Positions 1 to 6,822 of a stretch of 8,355 nucleotides of DNA are shown one piece after another. Under the pieces are notes generated by a model that saw only the letters and a list, made by a program, of their open reading frames with translations, had not been told where the DNA came from and did no database searches. The DNA comes from an uncultured Beijerinckiaceae bacterium. GTDB taxonomy: Bacteria; Pseudomonadota; Alphaproteobacteria; Rhizobiales; Beijerinckiaceae. A program made the translations under genes and the position numbers. Numbering within the stretch: the stretch's first letter is position 1; the number at the start of each line of letters is the position of its first letter. The stretch spans positions 1-8,355 of the forward strand of contig CALMGA010000427.1 of the NCBI GenBank assembly GCA_937863205.1. The letters are read 5' to 3'.

Positions 1-957
1 CTCGCGCCACCGCCGAGCCCGCTGTGCGAGGGCGTGGACGAGCACACCCGCGCCTTCCTCGCCGTGCAGAACGGCTGCGACCACGGCTGCACCTTCTGCG
101 CCATCCCCCTCGGGCGCGGGGCGGCGCGCTCGGCCCCGTCCGGCGAGGTGGTGGCGGCCGTCCGGCGCCTCGTGTCGCGCGGCTTCCGCGAGGTGGTGCT
201 GACCGGCGTCGACCTCACCTCGTGGGGTGGCGACCTTCCCGATCGGCCGAGGCTCGGCGATCTCGTGCGCGCCATCCTGCGCGGCGCGCCGGAGCTGCCG
301 CGCCTGCGCTTGTCGTCGGTGGATTGCGTGGAGGCCGATGCGGAGCTGCGCCGCGCCTTCGCCGAGGAAGAGCGGCTGATGCCTTACCTCCACCTGTCGC
401 TGCAGAGCGGCGACGACCTTATCCTGAAGCGCATGAAGCGCCGTCACAGCCGGCGCGACTCGGTGGCGCTGTGCGACGAGCTGCGTCGGCTGCGGCCCGA
501 CATGGCCTTCGGCGCCGACCTGATCGCCGGCTTCCCCACGGAGAATGCAGCGATGGCCCACGCGACCCGTGCCCTTGTCGACGACTGCGGCCTTGCCTTT
601 CTTCACGTGTTTCCCTTTTCGCCCCGACCGGGCACGCCGGCCGCGCGCATGCCGGCGGTGGCGCCCGAGGTCGTGCGCGAGCGCGCCGCCCTGCTGCGCG
701 AGGACGGTGCGCGGGCGCTGCGCCGCCACCTGCGGTCGCAGATCGGGCGTACCCTGCCGGTGCTGGTCGAGCGGGGCGGGCGCGGCCGGACACCGGACTT
801 CACCCCGGTCGCCACCGGCGGCGCCGAGCCCGGCACCCTCGCGATCCTGACCGTCGCCGGCCATGACGGCCGGCAGCTTCGGCCGGCAGGTTCGGGGGCG
901 GCAGGTTCGGGCGCCGAGGTTTCGCTCCGCAGGAGCTCTGATCCGCATGCCCTCTGA
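1..957 (+). CDS. mtaB: MtaB, tRNA t6A37 methylthiotransferase (5' end outside window)
   Basis: Radical-SAM methylthiotransferase that converts N6-threonylcarbamoyladenosine at position 37 of ANN-decoding tRNAs to the 2-methylthio form. 318 codons are visible. The N-terminal MTTase domain, which holds the auxiliary Fe-S cluster cysteines, lies mostly outside the window. The radical-SAM motif CX3CX2C is seen as CDHGCTFC (visible codons 26, 30 and 33). It is followed by [32 protein letters not shown] and DLIAGFPTE, which are typical of MtaB rather than MiaB or RimO. A degenerate TRAM-like RNA-binding domain follows from about codon 245. The last 30 or so residues are a low-complexity Gly/Ala/Arg tail outside the family core. 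The stop codon lies 11 bases inside purH. The family assignment is secure; MtaB against MiaB is judged from these motifs only. Confidence 0.92.
   Translation, partial: LAPPPSPLCEGVDEHTRAFLAVQNGCDHGCTFCAIPLGRGAARSAPSGEVVAAVRRLVSRGFREVVLTGVDLTSWGGDLPDRPRLGDLVRAILRGAPELPRLRLSSVDCVEADAELRRAFAEEERLMPYLHLSLQSGDDLILKRMKRRHSRRDSVALCDELRRLRPDMAFGADLIAGFPTENAAMAHATRALVDDCGLAFLHVFPFSPRPGTPAARMPAVAPEVVRERAALLREDGARALRRHLRSQIGRTLPVLVERGGRGRTPDFTPVATGGAEPGTLAILTVAGHDGRQLRPAGSGAAGSGAEVSLRRSSDPHAL
872..914 (+). repeat. Short tandem repeat in the mtaB tail
   Basis: Three neighbouring copies of a GGCAGSTTCGG core begin at 872, 885 and 900. The last two are 15-base units that differ at one position (GGCAGGTTCGGGGGC and GGCAGGTTCGGGCGC). 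A 15-base period keeps the frame, so the repeat encodes the duplicated [10 protein letters not shown] tail of MtaB just before purH. It is probably the product of replication slippage at a tolerant C-terminus. The repeat is seen directly; the origin is inferred. Confidence 0.7.
931..935 (+). promoter_or_regulatory. Ribosome binding site that sets the purH start
   Basis: AGGAG lies 11 bases upstream of ATG 947, inside the last codons of mtaB. It favours this start over the in-frame ATG at 863. Spacing is slightly long but acceptable for a coupled gene. Confidence 0.6.
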
Positions 958-2536
958 TCAAAGGCGGGTCGCCCGCGCGCTGCTGTCCGTGTCGGACAAG
1001 GCCGGCCTGGTGTCCTTCGCGTCGGGCCTCGCCGCCGCAGGCGTCGTGCTGGTCTCGACGGGAGGCACCCACCGGATCCTCACCGAGGCCGGCCTCGCGG
1101 TGACGGAAGTGGCCGACCTGACCGGCTTTCCCGAGATGATGGACGGGCGGCTGAAGACGCTGCATCCCAAGGTCCACGGCGGCCTGCTCGCCGTGCGCGA
1201 GAACCCCGAGCACGAAGCCGCGATGCTGGCCCATTCGATCGAGCCGATCGACCTGCTGGTGGTCAACCTTTACCCTTTCGAGGCGACGGTCGCCCGAGGC
1301 GACGGGGAGGCCGACGCGGTCGAGATGATCGACATCGGCGGCCCGGCGATGGTGCGCGGCGCGGCCAAGAACCACGCCGACGTCGCCGTGGTGGTCGATC
1401 CCGCCGATTACGAGAGCGTGCTCGCCGCCGTCGCCGACGGTGGCACGACCTTCGCCCTGCGCCGCCGGCTGGCGGCCAAGGCCTTCGCCCGCACCGCCGC
1501 CTATGACGCCGCCATCGCCAACTGGATGGCCGGGCCGGTCCCGTGGGCGGAGGCACCGGGCTGGCATGCCTTGGGCGGCCGGCTGGTGCAGGAACTTCGC
1601 TACGGCGAGAATCCGCATCAGGCCGCCGCCTTCTATGTCGGCGGGTCTTCGGGAGGCCCCGCGCGGCCGGGCGTCGCCACCGCCCGGCAGGTGGGGGGCA
1701 AGCCGCTGTCCTTCAACAACCTCGCCGATGCCGACGGCGCGATCGAGCTGATCGCCGAGTTCACCGGCCGGCCGGCCGTCGCCATCATCAAGCACGCCAA
1801 TCCCTGCGGCGTGGCCGAGGCCGACACGCTCGTTGAAGCCTATGGCAAGGCGCTGCGCTGCGACCCGCAGTCGGCCTTCGGCGGCATCGTGGCGCTGAAC
1901 CGCCGGCTCGATGCCGCCGCCGCGCGCGCCATCGTGGCGATCTTCACCGAGGTGATCGTCGCCCCAGACGCCGACGCCGAGGCGATCGCGATCGTCGCCG
2001 CCAAGCCCAACCTGCGGCTGCTGCTCACCGGCGCGCTGCCCGATCCGGCCGCGCCGGGCACGGTGATCCGCCCGGTGGCCGGCGGCTTCCTCGCCCAGGC
2101 ACGCGACAGCCTCGTCGTCGGTGCCCTCGATGTGGTAACCCGGCGCGCGCCCAGCGACGCCGAACTCGCCGATCTCGTCTTCGCCTTCACCGTCGCCAAG
2201 CACGTCCGCTCCAATGCCATCGTCTTCGCCAGGAACGGTGCCACGGTCGGCATCGGCGCCGGACAGATGAGCCGGGTCGACGCGTCGCGCATGGCCGCGT
2301 GGAAGGCGCAGGATGCTGCGAGGGCCGCCGGCGAGGCGCACTCCCTGGCGAACGGCTCGGTGGTCGCCTCCGACGCCTTCTTTCCCTTCGCCGACGGCCT
2401 CGCGGCGGCGGCGGCGGCCGGCGCGACGGCGGTGATCCAGCCCGGCGGCTCGCTGCGCGACGCGGAGGTGATCGCCGCCGCCGACGCGGCCGGTCTCGCC
2501 ATGGTGCTGACCGGCGTGCGGCATTTCCGACACTGA
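947..2536 (+). CDS. purH: PurH, bifunctional AICAR formyltransferase / IMP cyclohydrolase
   Basis: Catalyses the last two steps of de novo purine synthesis: 10-formyl-THF-dependent formylation of AICAR to FAICAR, then ring closure to IMP in the cytosol. The protein is 529 residues, normal for the family. The N-terminal MGS-like cyclohydrolase domain shows [11 protein letters not shown] (11-21), STGGTHRIL, the [16 protein letters not shown] block and VVNLYPFE. The formyltransferase domain shows RYGENPHQ (218-225), [20 protein letters not shown] (catalytic Lys282-His283), [31 protein letters not shown] and the C-terminal VRHFRH. ATG 947 is chosen because AGGAG lies at 931-935 and the family begins only a few residues before the first motif. 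The in-frame ATG at 863 would add 28 unrelated Arg/Gly-rich residues inside mtaB. The 11-base overlap with mtaB suggests coupled translation. No uridine-tract terminator is seen after the stop. Confidence 0.97.
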   Translation: MPSDQRRVARALLSVSDKAGLVSFASGLAAAGVVLVSTGGTHRILTEAGLAVTEVADLTGFPEMMDGRLKTLHPKVHGGLLAVRENPEHEAAMLAHSIEPIDLLVVNLYPFEATVARGDGEADAVEMIDIGGPAMVRGAAKNHADVAVVVDPADYESVLAAVADGGTTFALRRRLAAKAFARTAAYDAAIANWMAGPVPWAEAPGWHALGGRLVQELRYGENPHQAAAFYVGGSSGGPARPGVATARQVGGKPLSFNNLADADGAIELIAEFTGRPAVAIIKHANPCGVAEADTLVEAYGKALRCDPQSAFGGIVALNRRLDAAAARAIVAIFTEVIVAPDADAEAIAIVAAKPNLRLLLTGALPDPAAPGTVIRPVAGGFLAQARDSLVVGALDVVTRRAPSDAELADLVFAFTVAKHVRSNAIVFARNGATVGIGAGQMSRVDASRMAAWKAQDAARAAGEAHSLANGSVVASDAFFPFADGLAAAAAAGATAVIQPGGSLRDAEVIAAADAAGLAMVLTGVRHFRH

Positions 2537-2694
2537 CCGATCGAAAGCGGGCGAACTCGTTAACCACGTCGGCAATTGCGGCAGCCGAACACTGGCCAGT
2601 CATCTTTCGTTCGGTTTCGATGCCTAACATCGGTGTACGAGGCGCAGATGATCGCTCATCCAAGCGCCCGACCAAGCTTTCTGGAGTTGTTGCC
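2537..2694. other. Intergenic region purH to YbjQ-like gene, with palindromes
   Basis: This is 158 bases without a gene and clearly less GC-rich than its surroundings, as expected for a promoter region. It contains a perfect 10-base palindrome ACTGGCCAGT (2591-2600), a small hairpin CGATG-CCTAA-CATCG (2618-2632), and the larger hairpin annotated separately. No convincing -35/-10 pair and no U-tract terminator were found. The palindrome could be an operator, but nothing identifies a regulator. Confidence 0.5.
2638..2670 (+). promoter_or_regulatory. Leader hairpin before the YbjQ-like gene
   Basis: The outer stem pairs GGCGC (2641-2645) with GCGCC (2664-2668), extended by CG/CG past one bulged A. 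The inner stem pairs GATGA (2647-2651) with TCATC (2656-2660) around the tetraloop TCGC. This gives about 12 pairs with a small internal loop, ending 12 bases before the GGAG ribosome site (2683-2686). It may influence translation or mRNA stability of the small gene. The pairing is seen; the function is inferred. Confidence 0.4.
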
Positions 2695-2982
2695 ATGCTT
2701 GTCAGCGAGAAAGACGCCATCGAAGGCGCTCGCGTCCTTTACCCGATCGGTCGCATCAAGGCGGCAACCGCCTGGCACGCCGTCGGCCATGCCCCGCTCG
2801 CCGGCAACTGGCGCGAGCGCGTGCTGCAGGACCTGATCCGCCGCGCCGAGGACGTCGACGCCGATGCGGTGATCGGCCTGGACTACAAGGTGGAACCGGT
2901 CGAGGGCCGCGACGAACACGGCCTCGGTCTGGAGCGGGTCTACGCGACGGGGATCGCGGTGCGGCTCGCCCAGGCGGCCTGA
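2695..2982 (+). CDS. YbjQ/UPF0145-like small protein (putative heavy-metal-binding domain family)
   Basis: 95-residue cytosolic protein with no signal peptide or membrane segment. The second half has the hallmark of the YbjQ/UPF0145 family: a helix rich in Arg/Glu leading into DADAVIGLDYKVE (55-67), then a final strand ATGIAV (84-89). These match the family pattern ALGADAVVGIDIDYE...SGTAV. The first half (PIGRIKAATAWHAVG) replaces the usual N-terminal strands and is divergent. The family is often labelled heavy-metal-binding, but there is no cysteine here, so metal binding should not be assumed. ATG 2695 is chosen because GGAG sits at 2683-2686, 8 bases away. Longer in-frame versions would read back into purH sequence. 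It is probably monocistronic, with gaps of 158 and 231 bases on either side. Its biological role is unknown. Confidence 0.75.
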   Translation: MLVSEKDAIEGARVLYPIGRIKAATAWHAVGHAPLAGNWRERVLQDLIRRAEDVDADAVIGLDYKVEPVEGRDEHGLGLERVYATGIAVRLAQAA

Positions 2983-2998
2983 TCGACTTCCCTCCGGT

Positions 2999-3094
2999 CC
3001 CCTGGCGAAGAGCGGGGATGGGATTGCCATGGAGCGTAGTCCGTGGCGCCGCCGAGAACCGCGGATCGCGGCGGCGGCGGGTTCTTCGCAGGGG
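2999..3094. repeat. Branched intergenic inverted-repeat element (candidate dispersed repeat or structured RNA)
   Basis: The ends pair: CCCCTGGCGAAG (2999-3010) with CTTCGCAGGGG (3084-3094), 11 pairs with one bulge. Inside are two arms. The first is GCCATGGA (3026-3033) with TCCGTGGC (3040-3047), 8 pairs including one G-T wobble around a six-base loop. The second is GC-rich, with alternatives CCGCG-GAT-CGCGG (3059-3071) or GCCGCC paired with GGCGGC. Together they make a three-way-junction-like fold. A closed palindromic module of about 100 bases between genes resembles dispersed intergenic repeats of GC-rich Proteobacteria. Only a genome search could show other copies, so the repeat label is a hypothesis. 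Confidence 0.35.
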
Positions 3095-3119
3095 CGCAAA
3101 GGCCAGCTCCGGCGGCTGC

Positions 3120-3152
3120 GGGCGAACATGGGCGGCGGCGCGTCGTTCGCCC
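3120..3152 (+). promoter_or_regulatory. Perfect 8-bp inverted repeat in the glpK leader
   Basis: GGGCGAAC (3120-3127) pairs perfectly with GTTCGCCC (3145-3152) around a 17-base spacer. An alternative, mutually exclusive pairing joins AACATGGGCG (3125-3134) to CGCCCCATTGTT (3148-3159) with two bulges. It could be an operator-like inverted repeat or an RNA hairpin. No regulator is identified. Confidence 0.35.
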
Positions 3153-3172
3153 CATTGTTCCCGGCCCCGCGT

Positions 3173-3198
3173 CTGCCGATACTTCCGGGAAGCGGCAG
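3173..3198 (+). promoter_or_regulatory. Hairpin adjoining the glpK ribosome binding site
   Basis: CTGCCG (3173-3178) pairs with CGGCAG (3193-3198), and CTTC (3182-3185) with GAAG (3189-3192). This is a 10-pair stem with an ATA bulge and a three-base loop, ending five bases before the ribosome site GGAAGGGA (3203-3210). A competing weaker pairing, CTTCCG (3182-3187) with CGGAAG (3202-3207), would cover that site. Two exclusive folds beside a ribosome site are compatible with translational control, but this is unproven. Confidence 0.35.
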
Positions 3199-3213
3199 CC
3201 TCGGAAGGGATAT

Positions 3214-4791
3214 ATGACCCCCCACGTCGAAAGGTGTGATTTCGGGACGTCCCTGGTCGGCGCCATCGATGCGGGCACGACATCGACCCGCTTCATCGTC
3301 TTCGACACGCGCGGGCGCATCGCGGCGACGGCGCAGCGCGAGCACGAGCAGATCTTTCCCCGCCCGGGCTGGGTCGAGCACGACCCGCTGGAAATCTGGC
3401 GCAACACCCTGCTCACCATGCGCGACGCGCTGCGCGGGGCCGACATCGCGCCCGGCCGGATGGCGGCGGTGGGCATCGCCAACCAGCGCGAAACCACCGT
3501 GGTGTGGGACCGCGCCACCGGGCAGCCGATCCACAACGCCCTGGTGTGGCAGGACACGCGGGTCGACGGGCTCGCCGCTCGATTGGCCAAGGATGGTGCC
3601 AAGAACGGCGCGAAGGGTGGCGGCCGCGACCGTTTCCGCAAGGCGACCGGCCTGCCGCTGGCGAGCTACTTTTCCGGGCTGAAGCTGCGCTGGCTGCTCG
3701 ACAACGTGCGCGGCGCCCGCCGTCGCGCCGAAAACGGCGACCTGCTGTTCGGCACGGTGGACTGCTGGCTCGCCTGGAACCTCACCGGCGGGGTCGCCGG
3801 CGGCCGCCACGTCACCGACGTCACCAACGCCAGCCGAACCCAGCTGATGAACCTGAAGACGCTGCAGTGGGATCCCGCGCTGCTCGACGCCTTCGACGTG
3901 CCGGCGGGCGTGCTTCCGACTATCGTGTCGTCCAGCGCCGTGCTCGGTGAACTCAGCGACAGGCCCACCGGCATCCCCGCAAACCTCCACGGCGTGCCGC
4001 TCGCCGGTCTGCTCGGCGACCAGCAGGCGGCGCTGTTCGGCCAGGCCTGCTTCGCGCCGGGCGAGGCCAAGAACACCTACGGCACCGGCTCCTTCGTGCT
4101 GATGAACACCGGGGCGAAGCCGGTGCGATCCAAGGCCGGCCTCATCACCACGCTGGCCTACCGCCTCGGCGACGCCCCGCCGGCCTACGCTCTGGAAGGG
4201 TCCATCGCCGTCACCGGGGCGCTGGTTCAGTGGCTGCGCGACAGCCTCGGCCTGATCGCGGCCAGTGGCGACGTCGAGGCGCTGGCCCGCAGCGTCGGGG
4301 ACAACGGCGACGTTTACATCGTGCCGGCCTTTTCCGGGCTCTACGCGCCGTGGTGGGATGCGCGCGCGCGGGGCGTCATCACCGGGCTGACCCGCTATGC
4401 CGGCAAGGGACACCTGGCGCGCGCGGCGCTGGAATCGGCCGCCTTTCAAACCCGCGACGTGCTGCGCGCCATGGCGGAAGACTCGCATCTTCCGGTGAAG
4501 GAGTTGCGCTGCGACGGCGGCATGGCGGCCAACGACCTCCTCCTGCAGTTCCAGGCCGACATCCTGGGCGTGCCGGCCGTGCGCCCGAAGATGATCGAAA
4601 CCACCGCGCTCGGTGCCGCCTACGCCGCCGGCCTCGCGGTGGGCGTGTGGGCCTCCACCGACGAACTCGCCGAGAACTGGGCGGTGGACCGGCGCTGGCA
4701 GCCGCAGATGGGGCAAAAGCAGCGCCGCGCCCTGACCCGCTCCTGGCGCAAGGCGGTGAAACGCTCGTTCGGCTGGATCGACGAAGCATAA
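3214..4791 (+). CDS. glpK: GlpK, glycerol kinase
   Basis: FGGY-family kinase that phosphorylates glycerol to sn-glycerol-3-phosphate with ATP, the committed step of glycerol use. The protein is 525 residues, slightly longer than the usual 495-500. The phosphate-binding loop is [11 protein letters not shown] (16-26). Glycerol-contact residues are Arg92-Glu93 in NQRETT, Tyr152 in YFSG and Asp269 in GDQQAALFG (catalytic base). Also seen are [16 protein letters not shown] and the FGGY signature region around CDGGMAAND (Asp434). The extra length comes from a 14-residue N-terminal extension and a basic Lys/Gly-rich insert (about 124-139, [13 protein letters not shown]). The E. coli allosteric loop GGKGGTR before GDQQ is replaced by [11 protein letters not shown], so fructose-1,6-bisphosphate inhibition is unlikely. 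ATG 3214 is supported by GGAAGGGA at 3203-3210. No glpF, glpD or glp regulator is adjacent. The neighbours are unrelated, so it is probably transcribed alone. Confidence 0.97.
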   Translation: MTPHVERCDFGTSLVGAIDAGTTSTRFIVFDTRGRIAATAQREHEQIFPRPGWVEHDPLEIWRNTLLTMRDALRGADIAPGRMAAVGIANQRETTVVWDRATGQPIHNALVWQDTRVDGLAARLAKDGAKNGAKGGGRDRFRKATGLPLASYFSGLKLRWLLDNVRGARRRAENGDLLFGTVDCWLAWNLTGGVAGGRHVTDVTNASRTQLMNLKTLQWDPALLDAFDVPAGVLPTIVSSSAVLGELSDRPTGIPANLHGVPLAGLLGDQQAALFGQACFAPGEAKNTYGTGSFVLMNTGAKPVRSKAGLITTLAYRLGDAPPAYALEGSIAVTGALVQWLRDSLGLIAASGDVEALARSVGDNGDVYIVPAFSGLYAPWWDARARGVITGLTRYAGKGHLARAALESAAFQTRDVLRAMAEDSHLPVKELRCDGGMAANDLLLQFQADILGVPAVRPKMIETTALGAAYAAGLAVGVWASTDELAENWAVDRRWQPQMGQKQRRALTRSWRKAVKRSFGWIDEA

Positions 4792-4805
4792 CCGCAGCGC
4801 GCGCC

Positions 4806-4811
4806 CTATAT
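4806..4811 (+). promoter_or_regulatory. Candidate -10 element of a helicase promoter
   Basis: CTATAT matches the -10 consensus reported for vegetative promoters of rhizobial alphaproteobacteria (CTTGAC-N17-CTATAT). It lies 15 bases past the glpK stop in otherwise GC-rich sequence. The expected -35 position (about 4783-4788, GAAGCA) is poor, so the call rests on the -10 alone. Transcription starting near 4818 would give a leader of about 260 bases. Confidence 0.3.
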
Positions 4812-4852
4812 ACCTCCAACGGGCGGGATCTGTCATAAGGCGCAGCACCGCG

Positions 4853-5040
4853 TTCCCGGCACCGCCGGAAAGTTCAGGTGTCCGTTCCGCCGTGCGGCGA
4901 CGGACGACTCGCGGTCAAGCAGGCCTTCGCGGGCCTGCCGACACCGTGGGGTCGAAGCAGCTTTGGTTTCGTTTCAAGAAAAGCGGAACCAAACGTGGCG
5001 CAAGTCACGCAGGGCTGTTCAGGCCGGCCTTTCTCCGGCC
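4853..5040 (+). ncRNA. Candidate structured 5' leader of the DEAD-box helicase mRNA (five stem-loops)
   Basis: Five non-overlapping hairpins follow each other. SL0, 4853-4870: TTCC[C]GGC-ACC-GCCGGAA. SL1, 4880-4905: GTCCGTT+CCGC paired with GCGG+GACGGAC, 11 pairs with one bulge and one wobble around loop CGT. SL2, 4919-4938: GCAGGCC with GGCCTGC, 7 pairs. SL3, 4962-4993: TTTGGTTTCGTTT with AAGCGGAACCAAA, 13 pairs including two G-T wobbles, six-base loop. SL4, 5022-5040: GGCCGG with CCGGCC. None is followed by a U-run, so these are not standard terminators. SL0 could help end glpK transcription. A structured leader on an RNA helicase gene suggests feedback or temperature control, or SL3 could come from a separate small RNA. 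The pairings are seen; the role is inferred. Confidence 0.35.
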
Positions 5041-5076
5041 CAGCCGGCGCCAACCTCCAAAGAAAAGCATCGCCCT

Positions 5077-6822
5077 TTGCCGTTTTCCCACCTTCCCCCG
5101 CCGCTCGCGCGCGCCCTCGCCGCGCGCGGCTACGATCAGCCGACCCCCGTGCAGGCAGCCGTTCTCGATCCCGCGGCGGCCGGGCGCGACCTCACCGTGT
5201 CCGCCAAGACCGGCTCGGGCAAGACGGTGGCCTTCGGCCTCGCCCTTGCCGACACGCTGCTGGGCGGCCAAAACGACCGAGCGGGCGACGAAGAAGCGCG
5301 GTTGCCGGCCGAGGGCCCCCTGGTGCTGGCGATCGCCCCGACGCGCGAGCTTGCCCTGCAGGTGAGCCGCGAGCTGGCGTGGCTCTACGCCGAGGCGGGC
5401 GGGGTGGTGGCGAGCTGCGTCGGCGGCATGGACGCGCGCGCCGAGCGTCGGGCCCTGGAACGCGGCGCCCATCTCGTGGTGGGCACGCCCGGCCGCCTGC
5501 GCGACCACATCGAGCGCGGCGCCCTCGATCTTTCGCGGCTGCGCGCCGTGGTGCTCGACGAGGCCGACGAGATGCTCGACCTCGGCTTCCGCGAGGACCT
5601 CGAATTCATCCTGGAAGCGACGCCGGCCACGCGCCGCACCCTGCTGTTCTCCGCCACCCTGCCCAAGGGCATCGTGGCACTGGCCACCCGATTCCAGAGC
5701 GAGCCGCTGCGCATCGAGGCCGGGGGCGCCGAGCGCGGCCACGACGACATCACCTACCGCGTGGTACGGGTCGCGGCCAACGAACGGGTGCACGGCATCG
5801 TCAACATCCTGCGCGACGCGGATGCGCCCACCGCCATCGTCTTCTGCAACACCCGCGACGCGGTACGCCACCTGTCGGCCCTGTTGCAGGAGCGCGGCTT
5901 CGCCGCCGTGACCCTGTCGGGCGAATTATCGCAGAACGAGCGCAACCACGCGCTCGGCGCCCTGCGCGACCACCGCGCCCGCGTGTGCGTGGCCACCGAT
6001 GTCGCCGCGCGCGGCCTCGACCTGCCCAACCTCGATCTGGTGATCCACGCCGACCTGCCGGTCGATCCGTCCGTGCTGCAGCACCGCAGCGGGCGCACCG
6101 GACGGGCCGGGCGCAAGGGCACGGCCGTGCTGCTGGCCCCGCCGGCCGTGCAGCGCCGCGCCGACCGTCTGCTGGAACAGGCCGGCCTCACCGCGAGCTG
6201 GAGCGGGCCGCCCACCGCCGAGGCGATCCGCGAGGGCGACCAGCGCCGCCTTCTCGCCGACCCGATCCTGACCGACGAGCCGGGCGAGGATGATCTGGCT
6301 CTCGGGCGCCGGCTGCTGGAAGGCGCCGCGCCGGAGCGGATCGCGGCGGCCCTGGTGCGCGCCTACCGCTCGCGTCTGCCCGAGCCCGAGGACGTGACCG
6401 ATCCCGGCACCGCTCCGACCCGCGACCGCGCTCGGCGTCACGAGCCGGGGCCGCGCGGCGGACGCGAAACCAACGCGGCGCGGCTGGCGCCGGCGGAATC
6501 GGACGGCGTCTGGTTCCGTCTTGACATCGGGCGCACCCGCAACGCCGATCCCAAATGGCTGCTGCCGATGCTGTGCAAGCGCGGCAACGTCGGCCGCCGC
6601 GACATCGGCGCGATCCGCATCTTCGACCGGGAAAGCAAGGTGGAGATCGCGCCGGGCGCCGCCGACACCTTCGCCGCCGCGGTCGCCGCACCGGCCGCCA
6701 AGGGCGACAACATCCGTATCGAGCGAACCGGCGCACCAGGCGAGGAGGCGGCGTCCGCGCGCCCGGCCTATCGCGACCGGGGGGCGCCGGCTGCCGTTCG
6801 CAAGGCTCGGCGGAGCGGCTGA
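5077..6822 (+). CDS. DEAD-box ATP-dependent RNA helicase with C-terminal DbpA-type RNA-binding domain
   Basis: ATP-dependent RNA unwinding enzyme, probably acting in ribosome assembly or mRNA turnover; 581 residues from this start. Seen in order: upstream aromatic F3 and Q motif GYDQPTPVQ (18-26), motif I AKTGSGKT (43-50), PTRELALQV, TPGRLRDHI, DEAD (161-164), SAT (192-194), IVFCNTRDAV, TDVAARGLD, and motif VI HRSGRTGRAGR (336-346). A disordered charged linker follows. Residues about 478-550 (VWFRLDIGR...NVGRRDIGAIRIFD) are a DbpA-like domain, which in E. coli DbpA directs the helicase to 23S rRNA. The rRNA target here is only inferred. There is no ATG in frame upstream of the conserved region. 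TTG 5077 gives MPFSHLPPPL, which fits the N-terminus of related proteins. TTG 4963 is the alternative and adds 38 residues with poor codon bias. The ribosome site is weak (AAAGAAAAG, 5059-5067). The stop abuts the stop of the convergent gene. Confidence 0.93.
   Translation: MPFSHLPPPLARALAARGYDQPTPVQAAVLDPAAAGRDLTVSAKTGSGKTVAFGLALADTLLGGQNDRAGDEEARLPAEGPLVLAIAPTRELALQVSRELAWLYAEAGGVVASCVGGMDARAERRALERGAHLVVGTPGRLRDHIERGALDLSRLRAVVLDEADEMLDLGFREDLEFILEATPATRRTLLFSATLPKGIVALATRFQSEPLRIEAGGAERGHDDITYRVVRVAANERVHGIVNILRDADAPTAIVFCNTRDAVRHLSALLQERGFAAVTLSGELSQNERNHALGALRDHRARVCVATDVAARGLDLPNLDLVIHADLPVDPSVLQHRSGRTGRAGRKGTAVLLAPPAVQRRADRLLEQAGLTASWSGPPTAEAIREGDQRRLLADPILTDEPGEDDLALGRRLLEGAAPERIAAALVRAYRSRLPEPEDVTDPGTAPTRDRARRHEPGPRGGRETNAARLAPAESDGVWFRLDIGRTRNADPKWLLPMLCKRGNVGRRDIGAIRIFDRESKVEIAPGAADTFAAAVAAPAAKGDNIRIERTGAPGEEAASARPAYRDRGAPAAVRKARRSG

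Larger units (their letters stand above)
2983..3213. other. Intergenic region upstream of glpK, densely palindromic
   Basis: 231 bases with no credible gene. ORFs that cross it are Arg-rich shadows without family resemblance. It holds a branched inverted-repeat element (2999-3094), a hairpin at 3120-3152 and a hairpin at 3173-3198 just upstream of the glpK ribosome site. No clear sigma-70 promoter and no U-tract terminator were found, although a glpK promoter probably lies here. Confidence 0.5.
4792..5076. other. Intergenic and leader region between glpK and the helicase gene
   Basis: 285 bases without a gene if the helicase starts at TTG 5077. Composition is mixed, with a less GC-rich patch at about 4961-4994. 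It holds a candidate -10 element (4806-4811) and five successive hairpins (4853-5040). Codons read from the alternative start TTG 4963 to 5076 have G or C in third position in only 23 of 38 cases, against 32 of 38 in the next 38 codons. This supports a non-coding reading. Confidence 0.55.

Noticed and set aside
863..946. Earlier in-frame ATG for purH
   Set aside because: The extra 28 residues are low-complexity, derive from the mtaB tail repeat, and are absent from the family. AGGAG at 931-935 supports 947.
800..2575. 591-residue open frame on the - strand opposite purH
   Set aside because: It lies antisense to a certain purH, its product is Gly/Arg/His-rich with no family motif, and long antisense frames are common in GC-rich genes.
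3054..3087. Possible intrinsic terminator after the YbjQ-like gene (GAGAACC with GGTTCTTC)
   Set aside because: Only six to seven weak pairs, no uridine tract, and it competes with the larger branched fold.
2656..4848. 730-residue open frame on the - strand opposite the YbjQ-like gene and glpK
   Set aside because: Antisense shadow of glpK with repetitive His/Gln/Arg/Gly composition, no recognisable domain and no good ribosome site.
4985..5009. GGAAC box as an EcfG general-stress promoter -35
   Set aside because: No CGTT-type -10 occurs 16-17 bases downstream, and the GGAAC is explained by the 3' arm of the 13-pair hairpin.
5005..5871. 288-residue - strand frame opposite the helicase
   Set aside because: Shadow of the DEAD-box gene with biased composition and no motifs.
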